From Ustilago trichophora (lineage: Eukaryota; Basidiomycota; Ustilaginomycetes; Ustilaginales; Ustilaginaceae): a stretch of 64,000 nucleotides of DNA. Both the position numbers and the translations under genes were made by a program. How positions within the stretch are numbered: the stretch's first letter is position 1; each line of letters opens with the position of its first letter. The stretch is taken from positions 372,001-436,000 of the forward strand of contig OOIN01000016.1 in the NCBI GenBank assembly GCA_900323505.1. Reading direction: 5' to 3'. Below are positions 30,881-40,920 of this stretch, piece after piece. The notes beneath the pieces were generated by a model. The model saw only the letters and a program-made list of their open reading frames with translations, did not search any database and was not told the DNA's origin.

Positions 30881-32623
30881 ATGACACAAGACAGCAGCAG
30901 CAGCAGCAGCCCGGTCGTCGAGCAGAACCGGGTGCTGTCAGCCCTGCTTTCCCTCCATCCTCTTACATCATCCAAGTCTGGATCGTCGTCTTCTGCGGTC
31001 GAGATCGCAGTGCAAGTCTCAGATCAGGTGCCCGCCGGTCGAGGCCTTGCTTTCACCCACGACATCAGACCAGGTCAAAAGGTGCTCTCGCTCCCTTCGG
31101 ATGCGTTGATCAACGTAAAGAGTTACAAGAGCTTCTTCCACCCGGATACGCTGCCGACTGCCGTCGACGTTGCAGGAAGTAGCAGGAAGGGCAAGGGAAG
31201 GCTATCTTCTGCTCAGCTGCTGTCGCTGCTCATCGCGCGCGCGAAGGTGGAGTCGGAACTGCGGCAGTGGAAGGATAAGGCGAGGGAAACGGAGTCGAAA
31301 AAGCACGAGGCATTGAGATTGTTCGTTCGGACGCTGCCGGAGAGCTTCGATAATGCTCCCTTGACATGGTCTTTGCTCGCGCATAGTATCGATACGGACT
31401 CGAAGCAAGTCAGTGAGGAGACAAGCTGGAAACAACGCTTCTTCCAAACGCTTCTCCTCGCCCTTCCATCACACAGCCGGGAATTGGCCAATAAAGTGCG
31501 CCGTCGCTTCGAACAGGACTGGCTCTCCATCAACTCCACGCGCGCTAACCACCCAGATCTCCTCGCTGAGCCCTCGCTACTCACCACCAATCCCGACCTC
31601 GCACGCACAATTGTCTGCTCGATCGACCTCGATACCTACCTCTGGGCCTGGCTCTGCGTCAACTCGCGCTGTGTCTTTCTGCCCCTGTCGCTCGCAGACC
31701 ACTCGGACAACTTTACCCTGGCACCCATGCTCGACATGGCCAACCACACACCTGATCCAGCTCTCGAGTGCAAAGTTCGCTATGCCTCAGATGGAGGTCT
31801 TGAACTGTATGCTCCCGTCTCTGATGCTTCACCCTCTGGTCTGAAAGGCGGAGATGAGTGCTGCATCACCTATGGTCCGCATTCGAACCAAAGCCTGTTG
31901 AGCGAGTATGGCTTTGTGCTCCCTGCCCAGCTCAAGTTCGCTGGCGAGGGTGCTGATGCTGGAAACGGGGCAGAGTGGAAAGGTAGTAGATACGTAGACG
32001 TCCTCATGGATCAAGAAGTCGAAACATTGCTCAAAGCGCAGGCAAAGGGCGGAGAGGACAAGATAGAGCTTCTGCAGAACAGAGGATACTGGGGGGAGTA
32101 CACGATCCATCCATATCCTGAGCCTGCACATCCATCACATCGGCTCATCCCAGCGTTGCGACTTGCAGCTTTGGATCTGGATGCTTCTGTACCTGCGCCA
32201 ACGTCCAAAGTAGCCAAGACCAAGCCACAGCCAGGGGTCAAGGCGGGCAAGAAAGCTCCTACTTTCCACCATGCAAACTTTGCAGAGCAGGAACTTGCGT
32301 CCGATTTGGATAAATGGGAAGAGACACTCAATGGATACAGAGACATCGTTTCGGAGGAGAACGAGCGGCAGGCGCATCAGATCTTGGTAGATCTCTGCGA
32401 GTCGAGACGCAAGGATACGGAGCAAGCGCGAATTCACCTCATGGAGGCGGGAGAGATTCTCCAGGCCCATGGTGAAGATGGCGATGAAGCGGGTGCGAAC
32501 GGATTAGAACCAGGGAGAGAGGGATGTAAGCTGAGCTTGAGCTTTGTCAAGCAGCTTTTGGACGAAGAGGAGGCCGTGCTGCGGTTGGTCGGTCAGGCGG
32601 CAAAGGATCAGGTCGAGTGGTGA
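30881..32623 (+). CDS. SET-domain lysine methyltransferase (SETD4/RKM/Rubisco-LSMT group)
   Basis: One exon of 580 residues. The start of the SET domain is GRGLAFTHDIRPGQKVLSLP. The characteristic later motifs are LAPMLDMANHTPDP (substrate- and AdoMet-site D-x-x-N-H) and ITYGPHSNQSLLSEYGFVLP (catalytic Tyr). The insertion between the two halves of the SET domain (about residues 95-280) is normal for the Rubisco large-subunit methyltransferase type, which in fungi modifies ribosomal proteins or other non-histone targets. The C-terminal part, with helices such as LASDLDKWEETLNGYRD, fits the Rubisco-LSMT substrate-binding domain. The N-terminus is a Ser-rich stretch. Target protein not known. 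Convergent with the aquaporin-like gene. Confidence 0.88.
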   Translation: MTQDSSSSSSPVVEQNRVLSALLSLHPLTSSKSGSSSSAVEIAVQVSDQVPAGRGLAFTHDIRPGQKVLSLPSDALINVKSYKSFFHPDTLPTAVDVAGSSRKGKGRLSSAQLLSLLIARAKVESELRQWKDKARETESKKHEALRLFVRTLPESFDNAPLTWSLLAHSIDTDSKQVSEETSWKQRFFQTLLLALPSHSRELANKVRRRFEQDWLSINSTRANHPDLLAEPSLLTTNPDLARTIVCSIDLDTYLWAWLCVNSRCVFLPLSLADHSDNFTLAPMLDMANHTPDPALECKVRYASDGGLELYAPVSDASPSGLKGGDECCITYGPHSNQSLLSEYGFVLPAQLKFAGEGADAGNGAEWKGSRYVDVLMDQEVETLLKAQAKGGEDKIELLQNRGYWGEYTIHPYPEPAHPSHRLIPALRLAALDLDASVPAPTSKVAKTKPQPGVKAGKKAPTFHHANFAEQELASDLDKWEETLNGYRDIVSEENERQAHQILVDLCESRRKDTEQARIHLMEAGEILQAHGEDGDEAGANGLEPGREGCKLSLSFVKQLLDEEEAVLRLVGQAAKDQVEW

Positions 32624-32861
32624 TTTGCGAACCAACCATGCATAAGGGAACTCACATCATAGACGCTTTCGCACAAAAGCATGTTCAGCACCACCACACG
32701 AACAATATCAACACAAGCCAAAAGGTTATCTTTCGGGTGTAACACTTTCCCATGACATTTCTGTTTCTAAACTAAGGGGCAGAACGACACAAAGTACATC
32801 TTGCTTTCCTCTTCCATCACCATGCTGATGTTGGTGGAGGAGAGGGAAGAGAGGCGTTGCA

Positions 32862-34049
32862 TCAGAAGTTCTTGACGCTGAGGTTGGTCCTCTTCTTCTG
32901 GAGGGCGCTGGCGTCGCCACCCCTGCTGATAGTCTGTGCGATCTTCTGATCGAGAAGTTCAGCATGGAGGGTCTCTGCTCGCTCGATTGATCGAACGTGC
33001 TCCTCGTGCATGTGTTGAAGGGTGACGTTAGCAGCTGGTCTTCTTGTATCGGACAAAAAGAAAACGTACAGCGATACGCCGCATAAAGTTGCGGGGATGT
33101 TGGTGAGTGCGGCCAAAGCGGTGTATCCGGAAGGGAAGCATTCCGAGCCCCAGAACATGCCGCAGACAAACCTGGCACCCAGATCCCTAGCAGAGTTGGC
33201 GGCTACGTTGGAAGACGAGAAACACCAGACAACGACGGCGAAACCGAGACCGATGGTGTAAGGAGCAACCTGAGGACCAGTGAAAGGGTTGGAAGCGTCC
33301 AAGTTGGCCCATACGATCATGGCAACAAGGACATCGGCGAAGAACTCGTTGACAAAGATGGATCCGAGCGAACGACCAGGGGTGGGGAAAAGTGCAATGA
33401 CACCTGCGGGTCCTTCAGCGGTAAAGATGGTAGCACCTTTGCCGGTAGCCCTGAGAAGATGGGTGATCTTCATCAGTTCATCGTGCCACGATCCGACGAC
33501 GATGAGCGAGGCAACCATTGCACCGACGATCTGGGCGCAGATGTAGAGCGGGGCAAGTTTGATCGGGAAACCCTTGAAGACGACCTGAGCGATGGTGAAG
33601 GCAGGGTGGAACTGACCACCGGAAGTAGTGGCACAGACGACAATAGCAAAAGTGATACCGAAAGCATAGGCGAAACCGATCATGGTCAAGTTACCCTGGG
33701 GGGATCCACCGTAGGTAGTGATCAAGAATCCGGCCGTTGCCATTTCACCAGCGAGACAGTAGAACATGGTTCCGAAAAACTCGGCGATCAGAGCGGGGAT
33801 AAGTCGAGGCATGGCCTGTTCCAGTCGAACTCGACCGGACCAGTCGGCCAGACCGGACGAGGTGGCGACATGACGCTGAACATCGGTACGACCTTCAAGG
33901 ATTTCGGTGACACCAAGTTCGAGTTCGCCATTCTTGCGGTGAGCACGCTGGAAGTGGTGAGACGAGGCAGAGTTGGCATCCTTGTCAGAGGTGTCGTGGG
34001 TGAGTTGGTCGGCTGGGATGTAGCTGGGTGTCTGGGCGGGTTGCGACAT
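32862..34049 (-). CDS. Aquaporin-like channel (MIP family) with altered NPA motifs
   Basis: One exon of 395 residues. The hydrophilic N-terminus (1-80) is followed by six membrane spans starting LIPALIAEFFGTMFY. The first channel loop is SGGQFHPAFTIAQ, with His148-Pro-Ala in place of Asn-Pro-Ala. The second is NVAANSARDLGARF, with Asn285-Ser-Ala in place of Asn-Pro-Ala; the Arg-Asp after it is kept. The Glu of the first helix (AEFFGT) is kept too. These are water/glycerol channels, and both half-helix motifs being altered suggests changed selectivity. The C-terminal tail (from about 325) is hydrophilic and helical. The ATG at 34049 was chosen; the longer frame starts at a TTG. A TATA-like element lies upstream on the minus strand near 34163-34170. 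Confidence 0.86.
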   Translation of the reverse strand: MSQPAQTPSYIPADQLTHDTSDKDANSASSHHFQRAHRKNGELELGVTEILEGRTDVQRHVATSSGLADWSGRVRLEQAMPRLIPALIAEFFGTMFYCLAGEMATAGFLITTYGGSPQGNLTMIGFAYAFGITFAIVVCATTSGGQFHPAFTIAQVVFKGFPIKLAPLYICAQIVGAMVASLIVVGSWHDELMKITHLLRATGKGATIFTAEGPAGVIALFPTPGRSLGSIFVNEFFADVLVAMIVWANLDASNPFTGPQVAPYTIGLGFAVVVWCFSSSNVAANSARDLGARFVCGMFWGSECFPSGYTALAALTNIPATLCGVSLYVFFLSDTRRPAANVTLQHMHEEHVRSIERAETLHAELLDQKIAQTISRGGDASALQKKRTNLSVKNF

Positions 34050-34162
34050 GATGGGCGAGCTGTTGACTCCCGAAGGTGGAGTGCTGTGGGGAGGGAGTGG
34101 AGAAGGGGGGGAAGCTGGTGAGAGGGGAGGGTTGCTTAAGGAGTAGAACAAACCAGGTCCTT

Positions 34163-34170
34163 CTTTATAT
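34163..34170 (-). promoter_or_regulatory. TATA box of the aquaporin-like gene
   Basis: ATATAAAG on the minus strand, about 115 bases before the ATG at 34049. Confidence 0.45.
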
Positions 34171-34879
34171 GTCTATCGCCGAGCTGTTGGGCAGGTATCC
34201 TACAAGGAAGGGCAAAAGTGTAGTGAAGCAACGAGGATAGAGTTACTGCAAAGGAGAGAGACCTCTCGGATGAGCATCCGTTTGGGGTCAGTTGCCAAGG
34301 GTTAAGGTGGCGTGGGCTGAACCCTCGCTGTCTGTCCAACTCATCTCATCTACATCACATCGCACTCATCAGACAACGGAACTGGACGACTGATGAAGCG
34401 CCTGTCGCGGGAACCTTGTCTCCACCCATTGCGCATCTCCATGCATATGGGAAAGGTGGGTAAACCATGTCAAAGAAAAAACAGACTCGTGGGAGTCACA
34501 ACTCCACCGAACCCCACATGATCTCTCTTTCTTTCTCTCTTCGGGCGCGGTGTGTGGGGGCAGCTGATCAATAGCTACTGTAGAGCTGTAAGGAACGCTC
34601 TCTCTGTTTTGCTTGGGACCCCGCAAATGGGCGTGGTTTGGAGAATGTGTATGTTGCGGGGTAATACGACATGCATCTGCTGTGCGAGTTTGGCCCTGCA
34701 TTGTCTTTGTGAAGCGCGGGGTACATGATGACCATCTTGGCAGGAGCGTGGGGAAGTCGTAGTTGGACAAAGGTCATCATTGGCAAAAGAGAGAGGGTGG
34801 AAAAAGCATTGCCGCGGAAAACCCATCATGACACATCTGAGCCAGAGTGTGGGTTGACAGCACCACCCCACACGCAAAT

Positions 34880-34990
34880 CTCTTTCTCTCTCTCTCTTTC
34901 TCACCCACTGCCGGAGAAGGCACACAACCCCGAGATGAGTGACAAACTGCAACCACAGAGAGAGAGGGAGAGAGGGAGGGAGGGAGAGAT
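34880..34990. repeat. CT- and GA-rich microsatellites
   Basis: A TCTCTTTCTCTCTC-type block at about 34880-34905 and an AGAGAGAG/GGGA block at about 34959-34990. Confidence 0.7.
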
Positions 34991-37233
34991 GAGAGCAAAC
35001 CCAACCTTTTGTTACTGTATCGGTATACGGTGCGTTAAGCGAAAACCAGACGTGCATGAGGTGGGCGCGTGGCTTAAACCACAAGGAAAGAGAGAGAGAA
35101 AAAAGAGGCGCGGCTGGGTCGGAGCCATGCCAACCGTGGGCCCGGCGAAAAAAAAAAAAGGACAAGAGAGTGGAAAATTAAAAAAGAAAAAGAAAAAACG
35201 TAAAACAAATAGCCGCGGGAGGATCACAGAGCCTCCGGTTATCCATCCGATCGACCGTCTGCCCCGTCTTGGTCTTTCTCCTTTCAGTAGGAAGCGGAGT
35301 GGCAAGTGTCTCTGTGTGTGTGTGTCGGCTGAGATCGAATCGTCCAAACGGATTGTCAGTTCCGCTCGTCAGCAACTCCTCGTCTTACTCCTCCCAATTT
35401 CTCCTTTGTGTTGGATGTCACTCCTTCGGTGGGTAGCAACGAGCTAGAGTCAGCGTTTGAGCATTCACGTTTGACATTTCCAAGCTTGCAGATCTTGCTC
35501 AAACTGCAAAAGGGTATCTTCATTGCAAAGTATGAGCTTGGGCAAGAGTCTGTTTGGCGAGGCGGAAAAATTGAATAGAGGCAAATAGCAACACAGGACG
35601 AGTTTCTGCGCCAGAGGAGGGGGAGAGAGACCAACCGGTGTCTTCGGCAACGCTGTGCTGCGATGATTGGTTGCCGAGCCCGAGCCTCTGACCACCAAGA
35701 CACACGAGCTTCTCCCCTCTTGCTGGCTCGCCAAAATTTGCTTTGTCTCTCCCTCACTGCTACACTTGGCCTGTGCCCGATGTATAACTAATTGTATAAC
35801 TCTGTGCCAAACGAAAAGGTTCCACAACAGGGCAACCTTCTCAGCCTCCAAAAAGATGCTCACAGATGGATGATGAGTCAAAGATCACCTTGCACGACAA
35901 AGGCCTTTTTTGGTATGTTGCGGCACAACGGAGCCGAGTACTGCACCATGCGCCAAGAAGTTCAAGCCTCGTAATGGATGTGCACATCGATGGGATGTGT
36001 GTATATAGTATGTAGGTTTTGGTGCTGCTTGCTGCACATGGGATGCGGTAAGATGATTTGTTGCAGGTTTGATGCATGTGTGTCACTGGTGGGGTCATCG
36101 CCACGTTGACTCTGGCTTCCGGTTTTGGATTTCGGAAGGTGGAGAGATCCGCTATGGTCCATGATCCCCACTAGTACACGATGGAAGGCAACAATCTGGT
36201 GCTAATTGACGATCCCCTCCATGTGGCCAGGCTAGCAAGGGAGTAAGCGGCCATAATGAGGCAAAGGAAAGAGGAAGTGTGGTGCTTTGTTCTCCAACGG
36301 AAGGATTACTCTGCGTCGTCAAAGAGAATCATGCTACCGGACACTGCAGCATGGCATTTCCGGCAAAAGGGCAAGGTTTACAGACCGGCACCATCCTTCT
36401 CTGAGCCGGAGTCTTTGTACAGCTTTGCATCAGAACTCTTTCTCTCTCTCGTTTTAAGGCACCAAGGAGGAGCAAAAAAAAGGGAGAGATGATCATGCGC
36501 GGCATGTTGGACGTGGGGGATGATACAACGGCACGGCGAGGAGCGGCGGGCGGAGAATCAAATTTGACCCTCTTCTTGCTTTTTTTTTTTGTTTTTGTTT
36601 TGCGGAGCTCCACTGCCGGCCGCCGGAGACACTTTGCTCCTCTCTCTTCCAACTCCTTTTCTGAGATGGAAAGCGCTTGACCGTAGGCGATGGACAAAAA
36701 GGATGATATGGGATTCTTTCTCAGCTCCGCGGCCCTTTTTTTTTTCTTTTTCTTTTTCTTTTTTTTTTTGGCCCTTTTGACCCTCGGACCAGACCAAACG
36801 AATCCATCCCATCTCGCTCGGCAAGGAATCCCGTGCAAAGCATTCCCCGCTTCCACTCCTCTCGAACAACAATCCCTGCCACCTTTGTACAAAAGTCATG
36901 CCACGAAAGCAATCTACCTGTTTAGTTGGATCCAAACCACACTAATGCAGCCTCAACACAATGTTCATATGCTCGGTGACACTCTTCCAACTTTGGTTCC
37001 TGAACGAGTCGAGATCCAGAACCCATCCCCTCGGCTAGCCAGTTGGACCCCCAGCTCGTGGCATCGTCAGCATCCTTTTTGTGCGGGGTAAGCTAATCGA
37101 TGTCGAGTGTGCTGGTTCAGCCACGAGGCCGTCTTAGCCCGTATCTTGGTACAGCTCCTGAGCAGTTGCTGCTTGTTTGATGCTTCGAGATGGAATGGTT
37201 GCTTAACATGGTGGTTGTGTGGCTTCGGCAGCC

Positions 37234-37255
37234 TTTTTTTTTTTTTTTTTTTTTT
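37234..37255. repeat. Poly-T tract (22 bases)
   Basis: Uninterrupted thymines directly after a small GC hairpin. Confidence 0.95.
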
Positions 37256-37501
37256 GTGTGTGTTTCTTTTATGTGCCTGATTTTGCTTCATTTTCAATTT
37301 CTTCTCGTGGAACATTTACAGACTTTTTGATACTCTCAGTCTCGATTAACCACTTAAACTCCAACTTCACCTCTTGTCAACACCGAGAAGCCTAAAAAGA
37401 AACTCGCATTGGATCAATCTGGTCTACAAAGCTCGAAATCAGCTAGGAGGAGACTGAGTCAAAAAAAAAGAAAAGAAAAAAAAAAAGAAACCATTAATTG
37501 T

Positions 37502-37614
37502 CGACACCCGTCGGATTTGAACCGACGCAGGCAGAGCCTATAAGTTAACTCGTCACCAAGGACGATCGAAAGCAGTATTCGAGACTTACCCCTTAACCAC
37601 TCGGGCAGAGTGCC
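37502..37614 (-). tRNA. tRNA-Ser(CGA) with intron
   Basis: The minus strand folds as a class II tRNA. The acceptor arms GGCACTC and GGGTGTC pair with two G-U wobbles and are followed by discriminator G, as in serine tRNAs. The D arm contains CCGAGTGGTTAAGG (A-box). The anticodon stem TAAGT/ACTTA encloses CTCGAA with anticodon CGA at 37581-37579. A 31-base intron (37577-37547) sits one base after the anticodon, the standard position. A long variable arm (GGCTCTGCC region) and the T arm GGTTCAAATCC (B-box) complete it. It would decode UCG, a codon used heavily in the neighbouring genes. Confidence 0.93.
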
Positions 37615-37910
37615 TTTGATGACAAGTCGGACCAAATATTACTCACAGATAGCCTTAATAATGAAAACTAGGACTCGTAGGATAGCATCGACACATTCGA
37701 CGGATATCACCACCTCATGGAGCTCGGGCTGGCTCCTCAGTAAATTAGACGGACAACAGGGGCCCCTCGTAAGTGTGATTTGGACTCAAGCTCGATACAT
37801 CCGATGAGATGGTGACAAGAGAGCAGCTTCAGTTGGTGCGAGTGAAGGAAAATCGTATTGCCCGACATCTCTAAGAAATGAATGCATCACTCTTTGAGCC
37901 CAGATGTGTC
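37615..37910. other. Gap between tRNA and kinase gene
   Basis: About 300 bases, including the kinase 3' end. No feature is seen. Confidence 0.4.
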
Positions 37911-39278
37911 CTACTCTAACCCGCGCAAGGCAGCTTGTGTCAATTCGATGACCTGATCGATATCCGGTCTCTCCTCAGGCTTGACCTGGATGCAACGCTT
38001 GATCACCTCCCGAGTCTTTTCCGAGTACGGATCTTCTCCACCGCTCGGCAATTTGTACGACCCGTTCAACACTGCCAGTGCAATACTGCCGCCCTGCTCA
38101 ATCGTCTGCGTCGTCTCGAAGGGCGAATGCAGGTACGCAAGGGCATACAGCAGGCAGCCGAGGGACCAAATGTCGACAGCTTCGGTGAGGGTCGTATCCG
38201 TTGGCACGTCAAACAGCTCTGGCGCGCGGTAGGGCATGGAAGAGCGTTCTGCGGCCATATCCTGGTGTGCGACTGCCTGTTTGCGGTTCTTGATGTGGAC
38301 CCGAGCTTTGATGGTGCTGCCAAAGTCCATCAGGATGGGAGTCTTTCCATCGTCGGCGACCATGACGTTGCCCGGCTTGATGTCGCGATGTGCGTAGGGG
38401 AGGTGTTCACCTACGCTCCCCGACTCTACACCACCGTCGAGAGCTGGTTGAGTGACGCTGTCAGAGTCAAGGCCGAAATCGCGCCCTTTGCCCTTGTTCG
38501 GCTTCGGTGGGTAGGATGAATTGTCGGCACCATCGTCGTCTTCGTTGTGCTGGTCCGCGATGAGCGATGCTTCCTCGCCGTTGCCAAGCGCCGCTTGTGA
38601 GTCGGCAAAGGGGTCTTGCGGTGGGGTGACTTCCATGCGTGGGATAGATGCTGAGCCGGCGCTTCGGCGTGTGACTCCAACATTGGGCAGTCGGTAGTGG
38701 TGCATCTCTCGAACGGCTTTACACGTCCCAAGGAACAGCTGCAGCATCTCGCGCTCTCCGAACCTTGTCCCTCGCACCACGTGTGCATTAATCGCATCCT
38801 GTAGATTTCCCTTCTCGTAGAATGGCAAGAACAGGTAGATCACTTTCCCACCATCTCCTCCTCTTCCACCAGCACCATCTGGGTCACTCGAAGGCAAGTT
38901 GCCGAACAGCGTACCCGAACCAGCATCGTCTTGCACCACACAGCTGTCGTAGATCGGAATGATATGCGGCGAGCGGAACCGTTTTGTCGCCTCGATCTCC
39001 TTCATTGCCTCCTGGAACGAATCGGCGCCGTACGAGGAGCATCGGATCTTCTTCAACGCGAACAGCCGCCCCGAATTCTGATCCTTGACGAGGTATACAA
39101 AGCTAAATCCACCTTCGCCTAGAAGTTTGACGATCTGAAAGTTGCGACCGTTGAGCTTGAGCACCGATGTCTCGGGTGTGCAGGGAAGACACGATGACAG
39201 CGCAAAGATGGCATCCTGTGCCCGCTCGAAAAGGCTTCCGAGCAGCCCTGATGCTGAAGAGGACTGGATGGAGGGCAT
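37911..39278 (-). CDS. Protein kinase, STK16/Env7-like (NAK family)
   Basis: One exon of 455 residues. A Gly-rich loop (LLGEGGFSFVYLV, 52-64), the ATP lysine in FALKKIR, the catalytic loop AHRDIKPGNV, the metal site MDFGST and APELF are all present, so the kinase should be active. The group call rests on the N-terminus: Cys30 and Cys33 in SSCLPCTPE followed by LKLNGRNFQIVKLLGEGG, which matches palmitoylated STK16 and yeast vacuolar Env7. A Ser/Asp-rich insert of about 95 residues lies between MHHYRLPNV and the catalytic loop, not usual for the family. The start is the ATG just before this N-terminus; an upstream in-frame ATG would add 75 residues without the known N-terminal pattern. Divergent from a hydrolase gene. 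Role in vacuole or trafficking is inferred. Confidence 0.88.
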   Translation of the reverse strand: MPSIQSSSASGLLGSLFERAQDAIFALSSCLPCTPETSVLKLNGRNFQIVKLLGEGGFSFVYLVKDQNSGRLFALKKIRCSSYGADSFQEAMKEIEATKRFRSPHIIPIYDSCVVQDDAGSGTLFGNLPSSDPDGAGGRGGDGGKVIYLFLPFYEKGNLQDAINAHVVRGTRFGEREMLQLFLGTCKAVREMHHYRLPNVGVTRRSAGSASIPRMEVTPPQDPFADSQAALGNGEEASLIADQHNEDDDGADNSSYPPKPNKGKGRDFGLDSDSVTQPALDGGVESGSVGEHLPYAHRDIKPGNVMVADDGKTPILMDFGSTIKARVHIKNRKQAVAHQDMAAERSSMPYRAPELFDVPTDTTLTEAVDIWSLGCLLYALAYLHSPFETTQTIEQGGSIALAVLNGSYKLPSGGEDPYSEKTREVIKRCIQVKPEERPDIDQVIELTQAALRGLE

Positions 39279-39738
39279 CGTATGCTGTATCGCAAAAGGA
39301 ATCAGCGTTTGCGACGAGGATGATGTCGTGACGGTCTTTGACGTGTGTTGTGTGGAGAGAGAGAGAGGTGGGTAGAATAGATCAACACTTGAGCGTTGAC
39401 CAGAAGGGTTGGAATCGGAGCCCAGAGCTTCGCTTGGCCGATAAAATCGGGCAGCGTGTTGATGCGTGCACAGCGTGGATGTACAGCTGGAAGCGACGCA
39501 CATTTCTAGGGCTTGCGTATCTGCTCCTCGGAAGACGGAAAGAAAGCGCGTCGATTTTGGCTAGCACGGACCAGCCGCGGCCGCGTTCCGGACGAGAAGG
39601 AAGACCCTTGCTCTTGCCCCACAAAGCCATTTAAACGCACAAGGTTTATATAGCCGCTCCCTTCTCCACCTCCTCTCCGCCTTCTTCCACACTCTCATCA
39701 CCTAGCGCTTCCCCACCATCCATTGATAGTACTCCGAA
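39279..39738. promoter_or_regulatory. Divergent promoter region, kinase / hydrolase
   Basis: Bidirectional gap of 460 bases with a TATA-type element (39647-39653) for the plus-strand gene. Confidence 0.5.
39647..39653 (+). promoter_or_regulatory. TATA box of the hydrolase gene
   Basis: TATATAG, 92 bases before the ATG at 39739, in otherwise GC-rich sequence. Confidence 0.55.
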
Positions 39739-40683
39739 ATGCGCACGATCAGCTTCGAATTCGCCAAGCGCGAGGTGCCCATCCTCCTCGACCTATGCCT
39801 TCCCGACACCGCCTCATCCACCCCACTCCCCATCTTCCTCTGGTGGCATGGCGGCGGCCTCATCCAAGGCGCCCGTCAAGCCATGGCTGGTCACCTCAAG
39901 CGCGCCGTTGACAAGTACAACATTGCCGTCGTATCCACCGACTACCGTTTAGCTCCTCAGGTCCGCGTACCCGATATCCAGCAGGACATGGACGACTGTT
40001 TCGCTTACGTCGTCGACAAGCTTCCCTCTGAGCTCGCTGCCAAAGGCGAGACAGCCAAGCTGGACACGGACAGAATTGTTCTGAGTGGATCTAGCGCTGG
40101 AGGATGGCAGTGCTTGATGGTCGGATTGGGTATGTGCCCAAATACAAAGAAGGAGCATCTCAAGAAGGTCAAAGGTATCGCTGCCATTTACCCGATTACG
40201 ACCATGGACCACCCTTTCTTCCTCGAGAAACAAACACCTTTCATGGGCATGCTCAAGGACGATCCCGACTCGTTTGCCGAGTTCCGAGACCCCAAAGCTC
40301 CCGTCACCGCCAACACTGCGGCAGTGGCACACAGGCAAAAGTTCTACATGCACGCTCAGCAGGAGGCCCTCTTCCCCTCGTTGCTCTTCTCGCAACAGCA
40401 GAGAGATGACGGGTGGCTGCAAAAGACCGACGTGGTGACGTTCGTAAATGGGACTTCTGAGGAGCAGAGGAAAGCTTTCCCTCCTGTTTACATTGTGCAC
40501 GGCGAAAAGGACACTGCTGTGGATGTGGATCACTCGAGAAGACTCGAAAAGGCGCTCAAGGAGGCGAACACGCCGGTTATCTACGACGAGGTGCCCGGCA
40601 GAGACCATCTGTGGGACCAGCTCGAACCAGAGGAGAACCTGGAGGCGCTCTGGAAGTTTTCGGTCGAGAAGCTTCGTGCGTAG
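39739..40683 (+). CDS. Alpha/beta hydrolase, esterase/lipase (HSL-like)
   Basis: One exon of 314 residues. The oxyanion hole is WWHGGG (37-40), the nucleophile elbow is GSSAG (Ser119), the acidic residue is in HGEKDTAVD and the histidine is in GRDHLWDQ. DYRLAPQ follows the oxyanion strand, as in hormone-sensitive-lipase-like esterases, which hydrolyse small carboxylic esters. No signal peptide, so it is probably cytosolic. Length is normal. It has a TATA box and a short pyrimidine-rich leader, suggesting regulated expression. Substrate is unknown. Convergent with a DUF202 protein gene. Confidence 0.88.
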   Translation: MRTISFEFAKREVPILLDLCLPDTASSTPLPIFLWWHGGGLIQGARQAMAGHLKRAVDKYNIAVVSTDYRLAPQVRVPDIQQDMDDCFAYVVDKLPSELAAKGETAKLDTDRIVLSGSSAGGWQCLMVGLGMCPNTKKEHLKKVKGIAAIYPITTMDHPFFLEKQTPFMGMLKDDPDSFAEFRDPKAPVTANTAAVAHRQKFYMHAQQEALFPSLLFSQQQRDDGWLQKTDVVTFVNGTSEEQRKAFPPVYIVHGEKDTAVDVDHSRRLEKALKEANTPVIYDEVPGRDHLWDQLEPEENLEALWKFSVEKLRA

Positions 40684-40920
40684 ACAAGATGTTCACTTGT
40701 ACAACACACTCATGCAATGCGATAACGTATGGCAGCTATCCGGAAACGCGTTTCACGGGCATATCGATCGGACGGTGTCAATGAATGAACGAGCATCTCA
40801 AGGTGTGCAAGTTCATTTCGATTAGTAAAGGGGTATCTGAGAAGCAAGACAAGTAGCACTACACATCCTGATATGGGTTCCTGCCCAAAGGCTGAGCCAA
40901 TCGATAAGAGTTTAATCCGT

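Larger units (their letters stand above)
34050..37501. other. 3.45-kb gene-poor region with simple-sequence tracts
   Basis: Upstream of the aquaporin-like gene I find no coding region. The stretch holds a TATA-like element on the minus strand at about 34163-34170, pyrimidine and purine tracts (34880-34990), A-rich runs near 35147 and 35180, T-rich runs at 36579-36600 and 36737-36770, and T22 at 37234-37255 preceded by GGCTTCGGCAGCC. Frames of up to about 240 codons here are simple-sequence translations without motifs. Confidence 0.45.

Noticed and set aside
34725..35447. 240-codon plus-strand frame rich in Arg/Glu/Lys
   Set aside because: It is the translation of GA and A-rich simple sequence.
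37220..37255. GC hairpin GGCTTCGGCAGCC followed by T22, like a bacterial terminator
   Set aside because: The genome is eukaryotic and no gene ends here in the right orientation; a pol III stop would not need the hairpin.
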